The notes under the pieces are model-generated. The model did not search any database. It was not told the DNA's origin and worked only from the letters and a program-made list of their open reading frames with translations. From Halobellus captivus (GTDB lineage Archaea; Halobacteriota; Halobacteria; Halobacteriales; Haloferacaceae), in contig NZ_RDQE01000009.1 in NCBI RefSeq assembly GCF_003697845.1, forward strand, positions 1 to 64,000: DNA of 64,000 nt. The letters run 5' to 3'. Below are positions 7,181 through 17,542 of the stretch, in pieces. How positions within the stretch are numbered: position 1 is the stretch's first letter; each line of letters opens with the position of its first letter. Position numbers and translations under genes: made by a program.

Positions 7181-9433
7181 TCACTCCTGTGCGTCGACGA
7201 CCGCGACGCCGGCCAGGTTGACGATGTCCTTCACCTCGTCGCCGCGCTGGAGGACGTGAACCGGCTCGTCCATTCCGACCAGCATGGGTCCGATCGCCTC
7301 CGCACCGCCGAGCCGCTGAAGCAGTTTGTATCCGATGTTGCCGGCTTCGAGGTTCGGGAACACGAGCACGTTCGCGGCCTCGTCGAGTTCGGAGAACTCG
7401 TAGGTTCCGTTGAGTATCTCGTCGACGACCGCGGTGTCCGCCTGCATCTCCCCGTCGACCGGGAAGTCGACCTCGGGGTCCTCGTGGAGGAGGTCGACCG
7501 CCTCACGCGGCTTTCGCGTGCCCTCGTTGTCGACGCTCCCGAAGTTCGAGTACGAGAGGACCGCCGCGCGCGGCTCGACGTTGAACCGCCGAGCGAGATC
7601 GGCGGTGTGCCGAGTGATCTCCGCGAGCGTCTCCCGGTCCGGGTCCTGGTTGACGGTCGTGTCCGCACAGAACACCACCCGGTTCTTGAACGTCAGCATG
7701 TACACGCCGGCGACGGTGTCGGTGTCGGCCGCCGAGCCGATCACCTGAAGCGGCGGCCGCAACGCCGAGGGATAGTGATGGGTGAGTCCGGTCAACAGCG
7801 CGTCGGCGTCGCCGGCCTTCACCATGACGCTCCCGAGGTAGTTGGTGTCCCGCTCAACGAGCTCGTTGGCCTCGCGTCGAGTGATCCCCTTCCGTTTCCG
7901 AAGCTCGTACAGCCGGTCCCCGTAGGCGGTGACGTCCCGTTCGTCGGGGTCCACGATCTCCGGACGGAACGAGAGCCCGAGATCGGCCGCCGTGCGAGCG
8001 ATCTCGTCGGCGTCGCCGAGCAACACCGGCTCGGCGATCCCCTGCTCGGAGAGCTGGTAGGCCGCTCGGATCATCTTCTCGTCGGTCCCCTCGGCGAGCG
8101 CGATCCGTTTCGGATCGCTTTTCGCCTTGTTCAACACGACTCGCATCATCTCGCGGGACTTCCCGAGCCGCGCCTCGAGCCGCTCGCGGTACTGCTCGAG
8201 GTCGATCTCGGTCCGTGCGGATCCGGACTCCATGGCCGCCCGTGCGACCGCGGGAGCGACCTCGAAGAGCACGCGGGGATCGAGCGGCTTCGGGATGACG
8301 TAGTCGGGACCGAACTGGAGCGGGTCGTCGCCGTACGCCTTCACGACCGCGTCAGGGACGTCCTTGCGCGCCAGCTCCGCGAGCGCCGTCGCCGCCGCCC
8401 GCTTCATCTCCTCGTTGATCTCGGTCGCGCGCACGTCGAGCGCCCCACGGAACAGGAACGGGAACCCGAGGACGTTGTTCACCATGTTGGGGTAGTCGGA
8501 CCGACCGGTCGCCATGATCACGGTGTCATCGCGAGCCGACTTCGCGTCCTCGTAGGTGATCTCCGGGTCGGGGTTCGCCATCGCGAACAGGATCGGGTCC
8601 GACGCCATCGATCGGACCATCTCCTGTGAGACGATGCCGCCGACGGAGAGACCGACGAACGCGTCCGCGCCCTCCATCGCGTCCGAGAGATCGCCGCCGT
8701 CGACGTCGCTCGCGAACTCCCGTTTGTACTCGTTGACGTCGCCCGCCTCGGCCCGCTCCTCCGTGATGATCCCGGAGGAGTCACACATCGTGATGTTCTC
8801 GCGTTTCGCACCGAGCGAGACGTAAAAGCGAGCGCTCGCGATCGCGGACGCGCCCGCCCCCGAGAAGACGATGTCGAGCTCGGAAAGGTCCTTGTCGACG
8901 ATGTCCGTGGCGTTCAGAAGCGCCGCCCCAGAGATGATCGCGGTCCCGTGTTGGTCGTCGTGGAAGACGGGGACGTCCATCTCCTCGCGGAGGCGCTCCT
9001 CGATCTCGAAGCACTCGGGCGCCTTGATGTCCTCGAGATTGATCCCGCCGAAGGTGGGCTCCATCGCGGAGACCGCGGTACAGAACGGGTCGACCTCCTC
9101 GATGTCGAGTTCGATGTCGAAGACGTCGATGTCGGCGAAGCGCTTGAACAGAACTCCCTTCCCCTCCATCACGGGCTTCGACGCGGCCGCGCCGATGTCG
9201 CCGAGCCCGAGCACGGCCGACCCGTTCGAGACGACCGCCACCATGTTCCCCTTCGCCGTGTACTCGAAGACCGACTCCGGGTCGGCCGCGATGTCCCGGC
9301 ACGGCGCGGCGACTCCCGGAGAGTACGCCAGCGAGAGGTCTCGCTGGGTGTTCGTGGGCTTCGTCGTCGAGATCTCGATCTTCCCCGGCGGCTCCTGCCG
9401 GTGGTACTCGCGTGCGTCGTCGTCCAATCCCAT
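7181..9433 (-). CDS. maeB: Malic enzyme with C-terminal phosphotransacetylase-like domain
   Basis: Oxidative decarboxylation of malate to pyruvate with NAD(P), feeding gluconeogenesis and NADPH supply. The 750 residues split into a malic enzyme part (about 1-425: 'YSPGVAAPC' near 36-44, '[14 protein letters not shown]', '[11 protein letters not shown]', Rossmann '[10 protein letters not shown]', 'MANPDPEI') and a phosphate acetyltransferase-like part (about 430-750: '[18 protein letters not shown]', '[18 protein letters not shown]'), the usual MaeB architecture. In MaeB proteins the second domain is generally regulatory, binding acetyl-CoA, rather than catalytic. ATG 9433 follows a T/A-rich promoter at about 9460-9470. 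The gene is likely monocistronic. Confidence 0.95.
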   Translation of the reverse strand: MGLDDDAREYHRQEPPGKIEISTTKPTNTQRDLSLAYSPGVAAPCRDIAADPESVFEYTAKGNMVAVVSNGSAVLGLGDIGAAASKPVMEGKGVLFKRFADIDVFDIELDIEEVDPFCTAVSAMEPTFGGINLEDIKAPECFEIEERLREEMDVPVFHDDQHGTAIISGAALLNATDIVDKDLSELDIVFSGAGASAIASARFYVSLGAKRENITMCDSSGIITEERAEAGDVNEYKREFASDVDGGDLSDAMEGADAFVGLSVGGIVSQEMVRSMASDPILFAMANPDPEITYEDAKSARDDTVIMATGRSDYPNMVNNVLGFPFLFRGALDVRATEINEEMKRAAATALAELARKDVPDAVVKAYGDDPLQFGPDYVIPKPLDPRVLFEVAPAVARAAMESGSARTEIDLEQYRERLEARLGKSREMMRVVLNKAKSDPKRIALAEGTDEKMIRAAYQLSEQGIAEPVLLGDADEIARTAADLGLSFRPEIVDPDERDVTAYGDRLYELRKRKGITRREANELVERDTNYLGSVMVKAGDADALLTGLTHHYPSALRPPLQVIGSAADTDTVAGVYMLTFKNRVVFCADTTVNQDPDRETLAEITRHTADLARRFNVEPRAAVLSYSNFGSVDNEGTRKPREAVDLLHEDPEVDFPVDGEMQADTAVVDEILNGTYEFSELDEAANVLVFPNLEAGNIGYKLLQRLGGAEAIGPMLVGMDEPVHVLQRGDEVKDIVNLAGVAVVDAQE

Positions 9434-9537
9434 GGTTACCCCTTTCGGGAACGGAGTAAAAATCTATCCGTACCCGTCGAGAGTTCGGTTCGACAGACGT
9501 CTAACCCAAACATCACCAAGCGGCCGACTCCTCGTGG

Positions 9538-9591
9538 TCGATCCCTCGTGGCCGATCCCCGTGATCGATCCCTCGTGGTCGATCCCCGTGA
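9538..9591. repeat. 27-base tandem duplication upstream of maeB
   Basis: Two adjacent 27-base units (9538-9564 and 9565-9591) differ by one base, and part of a third flanks each end. The repeats are rich in gatc and lie in the 215-base gap between the membrane protein stop (9649) and the maeB start (9433). Confidence 0.85.
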
Positions 9592-9648
9592 TCGATCAGA
9601 GCCGATCCCAACGACGGCGACCGTCTCCGCCGATCCGTTCGTCACCCC

Positions 9649-11022
9649 TCACCGATCGTTTCCGAATAGGTCGTCGGACCGGTCTCGAGACCCATCTCGG
9701 GACTGGGCGTCGGACGGGTCTTCCGGGTCGTCCCCCTCGCCCGCGGAACCCCACCGATCCGAGTCGGTCGTGTCCACGCTTCCGTCGGCTTCGCCGGCAC
9801 CACCGACTTCTCCCCCTCCGCTCGAGGCTCCTCCTCCGTCATTCCCATCGGAACCGCCAGACGTATCTCCCCCACCGGGCCCGCCAGACGTATCTCCCCC
9901 ACCGGGCCCGCCAGACGTATCTCCCCCACCGGGCCCGCCGGACGCGTTCGGATCGATCCCCGGATCCAGGAGCGCGAGTTCCGGATCGATGCCGCCGAGC
10001 GTCGAGACCTCGTAGGCGATCAGATACGTCCGCGTGAGGATCCGGACCGGAAGCAGCAGGATCAAGAGCGCGAGCACCGCGATGACGACGACGACCGCAA
10101 GCACCGCGAGTCCGGCGGTCGTTCCGGTCACCGCCGGTAACCCGCCCAGCAGCCCTCCGGCGATCAACACGGCGACGCCGGCGAACACCGCGACGAGACC
10201 GCCGACGAAGAGGAAGACGAAGCTCTCGGCCACGGAGATGCCGACGCCCAGGAAGAAGTGAACGACGAGATAGAGAAGGAACTCGACCCACGACTCGCGG
10301 AGCGTCGGTCGGAACCGCCTCCAGCCCGCGAGGACGCCCACGTCGCGGAGGACCATCACCGGAACGACGAACTCGTAGGTGAACCGGAGCACGAAGAGCA
10401 CGACGACCGCGAGCAGGACCGCGAGCGCGACGAGCACCCCGATCCCCCAGGTCGGAAGACCAGCCACGGCGGAGCCGAGCGTGTCGGCGGGTCCCCACCC
10501 GACGTCCACCTCCGCCAGCACGGCGACGACGACGGGGACCGCCATCACCAGACTGACCAGCGTCGAGAAGACGAACAGCCCGAGCGCCTGGCGCAACCGG
10601 CCGACGAACGGTCTCCAGAGTCGGACCTCGTTCGTACGGAGCGCGTCGTAAAACACCAGGCGAAGCGAGATCGACGCGATCGAGAAAGCGATCGCGACGG
10701 CGACGATGACCGCCACGAGCGCGATGACGAGACTCATGTCGACCGCCTCGAACCCGACGTCTCCTTGGAGTCCGTTCGGTCCGAACAACGGATCTCCGCT
10801 CGAGCCTTCCGTCGACCCTCCCTCCGGTCCTCCCGGCCCACCCGGACCGGTCGTGAACTCGGGGTTCGGGAAGAACGGGACCGAGACGTTCGTGCGTACG
10901 CCACCTCCCATCAGGAGGACGAGGAGGGCGAGCTTCGCCCAGCGAACGAGGCTGAACGGGAACAGGAACCTACGGGTGGCCTCGACCGCGTCGTCCACGG
11001 CGTCGACGGCACTCCAACTCAT
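9649..11022 (-). CDS. Multi-pass membrane protein with Gly-rich repeat tail
   Basis: A 457-residue integral membrane protein. After a short N-terminus ('[18 protein letters not shown]') there is one hydrophobic segment (about 20-45), a Gly/Pro-rich extracytoplasmic loop, then five or more long hydrophobic helices to about residue 360. The C-terminal 90 residues are disordered, with three copies of the 9-residue unit SGGPGGGDT (27-base repeats, 9859-9937), a DNA-level expansion. The start ATG 11022 has a tatatat promoter 25-30 bases upstream; the open frame runs to 12066 only as a shadow of the divergent zinc-ribbon gene. The layout resembles haloarchaeal proteins of unknown function related to glycerophosphoryl diester phosphodiesterase membrane domains. 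No enzymatic motif is visible. Confidence 0.88.
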   Translation of the reverse strand: MSWSAVDAVDDAVEATRRFLFPFSLVRWAKLALLVLLMGGGVRTNVSVPFFPNPEFTTGPGGPGGPEGGSTEGSSGDPLFGPNGLQGDVGFEAVDMSLVIALVAVIVAVAIAFSIASISLRLVFYDALRTNEVRLWRPFVGRLRQALGLFVFSTLVSLVMAVPVVVAVLAEVDVGWGPADTLGSAVAGLPTWGIGVLVALAVLLAVVVLFVLRFTYEFVVPVMVLRDVGVLAGWRRFRPTLRESWVEFLLYLVVHFFLGVGISVAESFVFLFVGGLVAVFAGVAVLIAGGLLGGLPAVTGTTAGLAVLAVVVVIAVLALLILLLPVRILTRTYLIAYEVSTLGGIDPELALLDPGIDPNASGGPGGGDTSGGPGGGDTSGGPGGGDTSGGSDGNDGGGASSGGGEVGGAGEADGSVDTTDSDRWGSAGEGDDPEDPSDAQSRDGSRDRSDDLFGNDR

Positions 11023-11160
11023 GTCCGGCCGTTTCACGGGCCTCCCATATATATCATCTTCACACGGATGTGAGTCTCTCCACGCCGACATCGCGTCCCT
11101 ATGCCGCCGGCCTCCAACCCGACCCGCAGACTTTACCGCGAAGGCGACGAACGCCCGACG

Positions 11161-12012
11161 ATGAACATCCGCGGCGAACGAGAGTGTCGCGACTGTGGGA
11201 GCCGCTGGTCGTACTACGAGACCGGAAGCGTCGAGTGTCCCGACTGCGGGAGCCTCAAGAGCGTCGGAACCGCGGAGCGAGCGCTTCACACCGACGCACC
11301 CGCCACCCTCGAGTTGAGCCGTCATCGTGCCCGGTTCGGCGAGGCACGCTCGACGCTCCCCGCCGAAGGCGTCGACGAGTTGAAACGCGATCTCCGCGAG
11401 TACGTCCGCAAGCGAGGATTCGTCCGGGGCGGAGAGCTCCGTTGGCTGGACTCCACGTATCTCGCGGCGCGCGAGTTGCTCGAGGCGGTCGACGTCTACG
11501 ATCGCCTGCGCGACCCGACCGACGCGGACCGGGAGTACCTCCTCGCGCTGCTCGCCGGCGCCGACGACGGTGAACGACCGGAATCGAGCGCCGTTCCGGA
11601 GAGCATGCGCGAGGCGAGGGGAATGGCCGCCGCTCGCGCCGTCGACGAGTACCGCGAGGACCTCACGGCGTTTCTGGACGAACTGGAGCGCCGCGGATCC
11701 GAAAACGCCGAATCGGAACGTGCCGAACCGAAACGCGACGAGGATGCGGTCGGGGATACGGTGACGGTCGACGCCGGTCCGACCGCCACCGACTCGGTCG
11801 TCAACCCCGTCGACCGCGTCGCACCGGCGCGCGCGGTCCTCGAACGCCTCCGCGACCGAACGAAACGGGTCGACGCGCTCAACGGCGAGGTCGATCCGGG
11901 AACCGCCGACGCCCTGATCGAGGCGGCCGACGCCCTCGGCGACTACGTCCGGACCGGGAACGTCGCGTCCCTCGATCGCGCCCGCGATCGGATCGACGAA
12001 AGCGAATCGTAG
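11161..12012 (+). CDS. Zinc-ribbon protein, haloarchaeal, function unknown
   Basis: A 283-residue soluble protein. N-terminal zinc ribbon with two Cys pairs, CRDCG (residues 9-13) and CPDCG (about 25-29). The rest is mainly charged helices ('REYVRKRGFVRGGELR', 'YLAARELLEAVDVYDRLRD'), an acidic low-complexity linker about 180-215, and a helical C-terminus. I start it at ATG 11161, where the conserved-looking 'MNIRGERECRDCG' begins, rather than ATG 11101, whose extension is compositionally poor. It is divergent from the membrane protein at 9649-11022, with 138 bases for two promoters. Similar zinc-ribbon proteins occur across haloarchaea; no function is known to me. Confidence 0.85.
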   Translation: MNIRGERECRDCGSRWSYYETGSVECPDCGSLKSVGTAERALHTDAPATLELSRHRARFGEARSTLPAEGVDELKRDLREYVRKRGFVRGGELRWLDSTYLAARELLEAVDVYDRLRDPTDADREYLLALLAGADDGERPESSAVPESMREARGMAAARAVDEYREDLTAFLDELERRGSENAESERAEPKRDEDAVGDTVTVDAGPTATDSVVNPVDRVAPARAVLERLRDRTKRVDALNGEVDPGTADALIEAADALGDYVRTGNVASLDRARDRIDESES

Positions 12013-12067
12013 TGCGCCGACGGACGCTTCCGAGGAGTCGTTCTCCGTCCGATATCGCCCTCTCACG

Positions 12068-12133
12068 TCTCACGGTTGGCGTCCCCTCACGGCTGACGTC
12101 CCCTCACGGCTGACGTCCCCTCACGTCTCAGGG
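12068..12133. repeat. 17-base tandem repeats between two genes
   Basis: cccctcacggctgacgt is perfect at 12083-12099 and 12100-12116, flanked by degenerate copies on both sides (12068-12082 and 12117-12133). It follows the stop of the zinc-ribbon gene and precedes the small gene at 12183. Confidence 0.85.
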
Positions 12134-12182
12134 CTGATACTCACGTGCACACGTTCAAGCGAGAGCGCTCGAATCAGCGGAC

Positions 12183-12410
12183 ATGCCCGGTTTCGACGTC
12201 CACGAGCATCGGCACGCCTTGAAACAGCTCCGGGACGCCGGCGACACGAGTCTCTGGGAGAATCGGAAAGGAATACCGTGTCCCGTCTGTGAGGAGCCCT
12301 TCGACCGTCTGTTCACGACCGCCAGGCCGGCGACGCGGTTTCCCGAGAACGACGGGGCACGCTTCTGTCTCGTGCGCGAGGACGACGCGATACACGTGTT
12401 CCGACACTAA
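12183..12410 (+). CDS. Small Cys-pair protein ('flagella cluster protein' type)
   Basis: A 75-residue protein with a single CPVC pair (residues 33-36), a conserved-looking C-terminal half with one further Cys ('ARFCLVREDDAIHVFRH') and several His, so a metal site is possible. The pattern 'DVHEHRHALKQLRDAG' then 'CPVCEEPFDRLF' matches small proteins that haloarchaeal genomes often label flagella cluster protein, from memory. No archaellum genes are in this window, so that label may be misleading. The start at 12183 is the first ATG; it follows the 17-base repeats. Confidence 0.75.
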   Translation: MPGFDVHEHRHALKQLRDAGDTSLWENRKGIPCPVCEEPFDRLFTTARPATRFPENDGARFCLVREDDAIHVFRH

Positions 12411-12479
12411 GGCACGTGGATCCACCCGATTCCGACGCTGAAGGACGTGATGTGCGCGCGTTCCCACGCCGACCCCCGA

Positions 12480-14120
12480 TCAGTCCTCGGCGACCGGATC
12501 GATGTCGGGCGTAGGCTCCTCGATGTAGCGGTTCGACCACGTTCCGCGGGAGAACCACGCGATACCGACGATCGCGCCGAGGACGTTTCCGAGCGCCATG
12601 CCGACCCAGATCCCGGTCTCGCCCCATCCCGCGACGAACACGAGATACCCCACGCTCGCGACCCGTCCGACCCAGAGGGTGAGAATGGAGATCACCATCG
12701 CGGTCTTGGTGTTTCCTGCCCCTCGGAAGGCCCCGAGGATCACCTGTGAGACGCCGATGAAGGCGAACTCCACCGACCGGATCCGGACGTACTCCACGGC
12801 GTACGAGACGGTCTCGGGCGCGTCCGGAACGTCGCCGAGGAAGACGGAGACGATCGGCTCCGTGAACGCCACCGCGACCACGGCGACGAGGAACATCACG
12901 CCCGCTCCGGTCGTCGCGGCGACCCGCACGGCTCGGCTCGCTCGGTCCGCGCGGTTCGCGCCGAGGTTCTGTCCGACCATGGTGTCGATAGCGCGACCGA
13001 GCCCCATCGCCGGGAGGAACACCAGCGAGATGAGTCGATTCCCGAGCCCGTAGGCGGCGACGACGGGCGGCGAGAACGTGACCACCATCGCGGTCAGCGT
13101 GATCATCGCCATCGCGCTCGTCGTCTGCTCGACGCTGGATGGCAGCCCCAGCCGGAAGACGTCCTCGATGAACCCGAGGTCCGGCCGCAGGTCCGCGAGT
13201 CCCACGTCGGGACCGAGATCGGTCGCGAACAGCGCCCAGACCCCGATCCCGGTGGCGACTCCCCGAGCGAGGATCGTCGCCAGCGCGGCACCCTCGATCC
13301 CGTATCCGGTGAAGCCGGTCGCCGCGAACAACGCCCCTTCGATCGCGCCCGGATCGAGCGTGGCGATCCCGGGGATCCCCGCGAGCCAGCCGAAGAGCGG
13401 GTTGTCGGCGAACCCGAAGATGAGGAACGGGTCGAGGACGACGTTCAACAGCACGGAGACGAACATCACCGCCATCGGGGTTCGGGTGTCGCCGTAGCCG
13501 CGCATCAGCGCCGAGAACACGAAGAACCCGAACATCAGCGGGATCCCGAGGAAGATGATCTCCATGTAGTCGGCGGCGAGCGGGATCACCGTCGCCGCCG
13601 TCTCGGCGTCGCTCGGCAGCAGCTCCAGCGCCGGACGGGTGTAGAAGTAGCCGCCGATCCCGATGAACACCGAGAGGACGGCCACGGTAACGATCGTCTG
13701 GCCGGCGACGAGCCCGGCCGACTCGTCGCCTTTCGCCCCCGTGTACTGCGCCACGAGGATCGCGCCCGCGGTGGTGAACCCGCCGGCGACCGCGATGAGG
13801 AGGAATATCAGCGGGAACGCGAGGCTGATCGCGCCGACGGCCTCCGCCGAGAGCCGGCCGAGATACAGCGTGTCGACGACGTTGTAGGTGACTTGGAGCA
13901 GTTGGATGACGACGATGGGCCACGCGAGCCCGAACAGCGGCCGGAGGAGGCTCCCCGACGTGATCGAGTCGGGAGACGGGTCACCACCGTCATCGTCCGG
14001 TCCACCGTCGTGCAGCGCATCGTCGTCCGGTCCGTCGGTGGCTCCGCTCCCTGCGTCGCTACCGGGGACCCTCTCGTCGTCAGGGGAGTCACTGGGCGGG
14101 CTGGAGGGCTCGTCGCTCAC
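12480..14120 (-). CDS. MATE family efflux transporter
   Basis: Cation-coupled multidrug or metabolite exporter in the cell membrane. The 546 residues start with a roughly 55-residue acidic tail ('DDDALHDGGPDDDGGD') and then have 12 hydrophobic segments in two MATE halves: 'LFGLAWPIVVIQLLQVTYNVVDT' region near residue 65 and the second half near 'LGLPSSVEQTTSAMA'. The start is GTG 14120; a TATA-like tttataag at 14124-14131 is too close to serve this start, while gatacgc near 14145 is better placed, so the exact N-terminus is uncertain. Substrate cannot be told. It is transcribed in the same direction as the MscS gene upstream, separated by three 18-base repeats. Confidence 0.92.
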   Translation of the reverse strand: MSDEPSSPPSDSPDDERVPGSDAGSGATDGPDDDALHDGGPDDDGGDPSPDSITSGSLLRPLFGLAWPIVVIQLLQVTYNVVDTLYLGRLSAEAVGAISLAFPLIFLLIAVAGGFTTAGAILVAQYTGAKGDESAGLVAGQTIVTVAVLSVFIGIGGYFYTRPALELLPSDAETAATVIPLAADYMEIIFLGIPLMFGFFVFSALMRGYGDTRTPMAVMFVSVLLNVVLDPFLIFGFADNPLFGWLAGIPGIATLDPGAIEGALFAATGFTGYGIEGAALATILARGVATGIGVWALFATDLGPDVGLADLRPDLGFIEDVFRLGLPSSVEQTTSAMAMITLTAMVVTFSPPVVAAYGLGNRLISLVFLPAMGLGRAIDTMVGQNLGANRADRASRAVRVAATTGAGVMFLVAVVAVAFTEPIVSVFLGDVPDAPETVSYAVEYVRIRSVEFAFIGVSQVILGAFRGAGNTKTAMVISILTLWVGRVASVGYLVFVAGWGETGIWVGMALGNVLGAIVGIAWFSRGTWSNRYIEEPTPDIDPVAED

Positions 14121-14160
14121 TAGCTTATAAACGCCCAGTCGGCGTATCAGGCTTCCGATC

Positions 14161-14214
14161 CCGAAGTCTGGAGGGTTTCCGAAGTCTGGAGGGTTTCCGA
14201 AGTCTGGAGGGTTT
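14161..14214. repeat. Three perfect 18-base tandem repeats
   Basis: ccgaagtctggagggttt occurs at 14161-14178, 14179-14196 and 14197-14214 with no mismatch. It fills the gap between the MscS stop (14223) and the MATE promoter. Identical copies imply recent expansion or strong conservation. Confidence 0.95.
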
Positions 14215-14222
14215 CGGACGTG

Positions 14223-15326
14223 TCACGGTCGTTCCCGCTCGTCCCGATCCGGACGCTCGTCGAGATCCGACGTCTCGTCCCCGGTGAGACCGCCCCGATC
14301 GACATCGGCGTCGACGTCGCTCCCGGTCGGCTCGTCGACCGGTCCGTCGGTCGGGGCCTCTTCGGTGGCGTCGTCGAACTCGTCGGTCCGGACCATGGGC
14401 CCGGTCGCCACGTCGGGATCGTCGTCGCTCTCCCGGACGCCGACCTCGGCGACGCCGGAGGTGTCGTCGAAGACGAGGTGCCGGTGCGGGTACGCCATCT
14501 CCACGTCGGCGTCGGCGAGCCGCTCGCGGATCCGGATGTTCACGTCGGACTGGACCTTCCCGAGCTTGTACGGTTTCTTCACCCAGTAGCGAAGCCGCAA
14601 CAGGACGCCGTCGTCGCCGAACTCGTGGATCCGGCAGTCCGGGCTCGCGGTGTAGCGGGCCACGCCGATCCGGATGTCCGGCCCGCCGTCGATGACCGCC
14701 TCACAGTCCCGGGCGGCGCGCTCGATCAGTCGGCGGGCCTCCGTCACGTCGCACTCGTAGGTGACGAGTACATCGATGCTCCGACGGGTCCGCTCGTCCT
14801 CGGCGGAGTAGTTCGTCACGTCGCGCTCGCGCATCGCGCCGTTCGGAACGACGCGAAACGTGTTGTCGAGGGTGAATATCTTCGTGTATCGGATGGTGAT
14901 GTCCTCGACGAACCCTTGGGTCCCGTCGTCCAGTTCGACCATGTCGCCGATCTCGAACGGCTGGTCCGCGAGCACGAACACGCCGTTGATGAAGTTCCCG
15001 ACCAGCGGCGCGAGGATTATACCGACCACCGCGGAGAGGACGGCGGTCCCGATCAGGAGGTCGGTGAACTGGAACCCGACCACCCAGAGACCGGTGAGGA
15101 ACGAGGCCACGATCGTGCCGACACGAACGCCGCGGACGACGGTCTGTGCGACGCTCTGTCGCGAGAATCGCCTGGCGACCGGTCGACCGATGACCCGCAC
15201 GATGACCCGCGCGAGCGCCGCGCCGACGACGACGGACAGGACGACGACGAGCAACCGGACCCCCGGGATCGCGGCGAGCCACGAGGACCACTCGACGATC
15301 GGGGCGGTCCCCGCCGATTGTGCCAT
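14223..15326 (-). CDS. MscS family mechanosensitive channel
   Basis: Tension-gated channel that releases solutes on hypo-osmotic shock. The 367-residue product has about three membrane helices (residues 15-110), the pore-lining helix and start of the beta domain ('VVGIILAPLVGNFINGVFVLADQPFEIGD'), then 'VEDITIRYTKIFTLDN' and 'VVPNGAM', all typical of MscS, followed by the cytoplasmic alpha/beta domain and an acidic disordered tail of about 85 residues. ATG 15326 begins 'MAQSAG' just before the first helix; the longer frame to 15449 adds a basic stretch with no membrane helix and is rejected. The acidic tail is longer than in bacterial MscS. Confidence 0.92.
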   Translation of the reverse strand: MAQSAGTAPIVEWSSWLAAIPGVRLLVVVLSVVVGAALARVIVRVIGRPVARRFSRQSVAQTVVRGVRVGTIVASFLTGLWVVGFQFTDLLIGTAVLSAVVGIILAPLVGNFINGVFVLADQPFEIGDMVELDDGTQGFVEDITIRYTKIFTLDNTFRVVPNGAMRERDVTNYSAEDERTRRSIDVLVTYECDVTEARRLIERAARDCEAVIDGGPDIRIGVARYTASPDCRIHEFGDDGVLLRLRYWVKKPYKLGKVQSDVNIRIRERLADADVEMAYPHRHLVFDDTSGVAEVGVRESDDDPDVATGPMVRTDEFDDATEEAPTDGPVDEPTGSDVDADVDRGGLTGDETSDLDERPDRDERERP

Positions 15327-15470
15327 ACCTCCACCGCGTCGTCCATCCGAAAAAGCGTTTCCTCCGCGGAGACGGAAACCGTATGGCATCGCAAGCGACC
15401 GTGGTACCGACTTCCGGACGACCGAAATCGATGTGGGAAATCCTAACACCGGTCCCGTCGAAGTCCCGGT

Positions 15471-16343
15471 ATGCGTGACGCCAGCGATCCACCCGCCCGA
15501 CCCGACGATACGCCCGACCGAACCGGGGACACGCCCGCCCGACCCGATGACACATCCGGCCGAACCGGGAACATCGACGATCCTCGCGGTTCTCCTGCCC
15601 CTCTACGTGGGTCGACCGATCGCCTCCCGACGTTCAGCGTCACCCACGATTCGTCACCGAGCGAGACGCTCATCGCGGGATTCTCGGCGTACGGCCTCGC
15701 CGGGCTCACGGCCGTCGACTACCTGATCGAACACCTCGAGCTGGAGGTCCGCGGGCACGTCATCGCGGAGGGCCTCCCCTCCATCACACCCTTCGAGAAG
15801 GGTCGACCGCGTCACCCGACCCGACTGTACTCCGCGGACGACGTCGACGTGACTCTCCTCGTCGCCGAGCAGTTCGTTCCTCCGGTCCTCGGCGAGTCGA
15901 TCGCGAGATCGATCCTCGACTGGACGGCCACGAACGACGTCGACGAGATCGCCGTCCTCTCCGGGGTTCCGATCCCGCACGGCCCCGACGCCCACCGGAC
16001 GTTCTACATCGCTACCGACGACTACCGGGAGACCCGGCTCGTGGACGCGGACGTCCCGCCGATGGAGTCGGGGTTCCTCGACGGTGTGAACGCCGCGCTG
16101 CTCGACCGCGGCATGGACTCGCCGCTCGGCGTCGGGCTGTTCGTCACGCCGGTCCACGCCCAGGCTCCCGACGTCGAGGCGGCGGTCAGGCTCGTCGAGA
16201 CGGTGACCGACCTCTACGAACTCGACGTGGATGCCGGCCCTCTCGAGGCGTTCGCGGCCGAGATCCGTCGTCACTACGAGGACCTCGCGGAACGGATCGA
16301 GGAGCGCGAACCGGAGGGAAGCTACGACCGGATGTACATGTGA
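15471..16343 (+). CDS. PAC2 family protein (proteasome assembly chaperone-like)
   Basis: Residues about 60-290 form a PAC2 domain ('LIAGFSAYGLAGLTAVDYLI', 'PSITPFEKGRPRHPTRLY', 'EIAVLSGVPIPHG'), a fold shared with archaeal proteasome assembly chaperones. The N-terminal 55 residues are Pro/Asp/Arg-rich and built of two copies of a roughly 33-base unit ('ARPDDTPDRTGDTP', 'ARPDDTSGRTG'), which looks like a DNA-level expansion and is probably disordered. There is no internal ATG or GTG before the domain, so ATG 15471 is kept. 290 residues; typical PAC2 archaeal proteins are about 240-250, the excess being the repeat. It is divergent from the MscS gene. Confidence 0.85.
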   Translation: MRDASDPPARPDDTPDRTGDTPARPDDTSGRTGNIDDPRGSPAPLRGSTDRLPTFSVTHDSSPSETLIAGFSAYGLAGLTAVDYLIEHLELEVRGHVIAEGLPSITPFEKGRPRHPTRLYSADDVDVTLLVAEQFVPPVLGESIARSILDWTATNDVDEIAVLSGVPIPHGPDAHRTFYIATDDYRETRLVDADVPPMESGFLDGVNAALLDRGMDSPLGVGLFVTPVHAQAPDVEAAVRLVETVTDLYELDVDAGPLEAFAAEIRRHYEDLAERIEEREPEGSYDRMYM

Positions 16344-16441
16344 TCCGTCGTTCACGCCGTCGCGGACGGACTCATCTCCGGAATCGCGTACAACTCATCT
16401 CATAGTAAAAAGCTATACCGGATGGGACCGTCGAGCCGACC

Positions 16442-17494
16442 ATGGCAGACGATCTCCGGGCGACGCTCGATCACGTCGGGGACCGATTCAACCTGGGAGA
16501 GTACGAGATCGACGCGTACCTCGCGGTGTTGGAACACGGCGAGTTGACCGCGAGCGAGATCGCCGACCGGACCGAGATCCCACAGCCGCGGGTGTACGAC
16601 ACGGTGCGGAGCCTCGCGGACCGCGGGCTCGTCGAGCTTCGCGAGTCACGCCCGATGAAGATCGTGGCCGTCGATCCGGACGACGCGTTCGACGAACTCC
16701 GTTCGTCCTTCACGGAGATGGTCGACGAGCTCGAGGCACGATACACCGCGCCGACCCGCGAGACCGAGGCGGTGTCGCTCGTGAAGTCCCGATCGACGAT
16801 CCTCCGCTACCTCGAGGAGGTGATTACCGGCGCGGAGTACGAGCTCGCCGTCTCGCTCACGCCCGACCTCCTCCGGCGGTTCCGCGAGGAGCTGAAACGG
16901 AAGGTCGAAAACGGCGTCAGCGTCGAACTCCTCGTGACCCCGACCTCCCGCGCGCCCGACCCCGAGGAGTTCGACTACCTCGACGTCGCGACCATCGCGC
17001 GCGCACGTCGAGGAATAACCACCCCGGTCCTCGCGGTGGGCGACGGGGAGTACTCCGTCTACGCGACGCAGGACGCCCTCCGTGACGACCGCGAGCGGTA
17101 CGGCGTCATCTTCAACCGCTCCGCGCTCGGGTTCCTCGTCTCCGGGTTCTTCGGGACCGTCCTCTGGACCACAGCGGAGACGCTTGCCTCGAACGGAAAG
17201 GCCCGACCGTTCCCGCGCCGGTACGCCTCGATCCGGCGGGCGGTCAAGGACGTCCGCGAGTTCGACGGCGACCGGTTCTACGCGACGGTCGAGGGCCGCG
17301 ACATCGAAACGGGACGGTCCGTCACGGTCCGGGGTCGAGTGGTCGACGTCGCGTTCGAGGACACGGAGGAGGTCGCCTCGCTCGTCGTCGAGACCGACGA
17401 CGGCCCGGTCGAGATCGGCGGTCGCGTCGCCGCGTTGGAGGACGTCGAGGGCCAGGTGATCGTCATCGGCCGCGACGAGCCTCCCGAGATCTGA
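16442..17494 (+). CDS. TrmB family transcriptional regulator
   Basis: A 350-residue sugar-sensing type regulator. N-terminal winged helix about residues 10-75 ('[40 protein letters not shown]' region), a phospholipase-D-like middle ('[27 protein letters not shown]'), and a C-terminal TrmB sugar-binding beta domain ('[21 protein letters not shown]'). The full-length architecture matches haloarchaeal TrmB proteins that control central carbon genes. ATG 16442 lies about 25 bases after a ctatacc TATA-like box. No sugar transporter or glycolytic gene is adjacent, so the target is not local unless it acts at a distance. Confidence 0.93.
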   Translation: MADDLRATLDHVGDRFNLGEYEIDAYLAVLEHGELTASEIADRTEIPQPRVYDTVRSLADRGLVELRESRPMKIVAVDPDDAFDELRSSFTEMVDELEARYTAPTRETEAVSLVKSRSTILRYLEEVITGAEYELAVSLTPDLLRRFREELKRKVENGVSVELLVTPTSRAPDPEEFDYLDVATIARARRGITTPVLAVGDGEYSVYATQDALRDDRERYGVIFNRSALGFLVSGFFGTVLWTTAETLASNGKARPFPRRYASIRRAVKDVREFDGDRFYATVEGRDIETGRSVTVRGRVVDVAFEDTEEVASLVVETDDGPVEIGGRVAALEDVEGQVIVIGRDEPPEI

Positions 17495-17542
17495 TCGGGA
17501 TCGTCCAGAGATCGGGTCGGATCGGGTTGGATCGGATCGTTC

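Noticed and set aside
6359-8629. A 756-codon plus-strand open frame opposite the winged-helix and malic enzyme genes
   Set aside because: It is an antisense shadow of high-GC coding sequence; the minus-strand proteins have full family motifs and this one has none.
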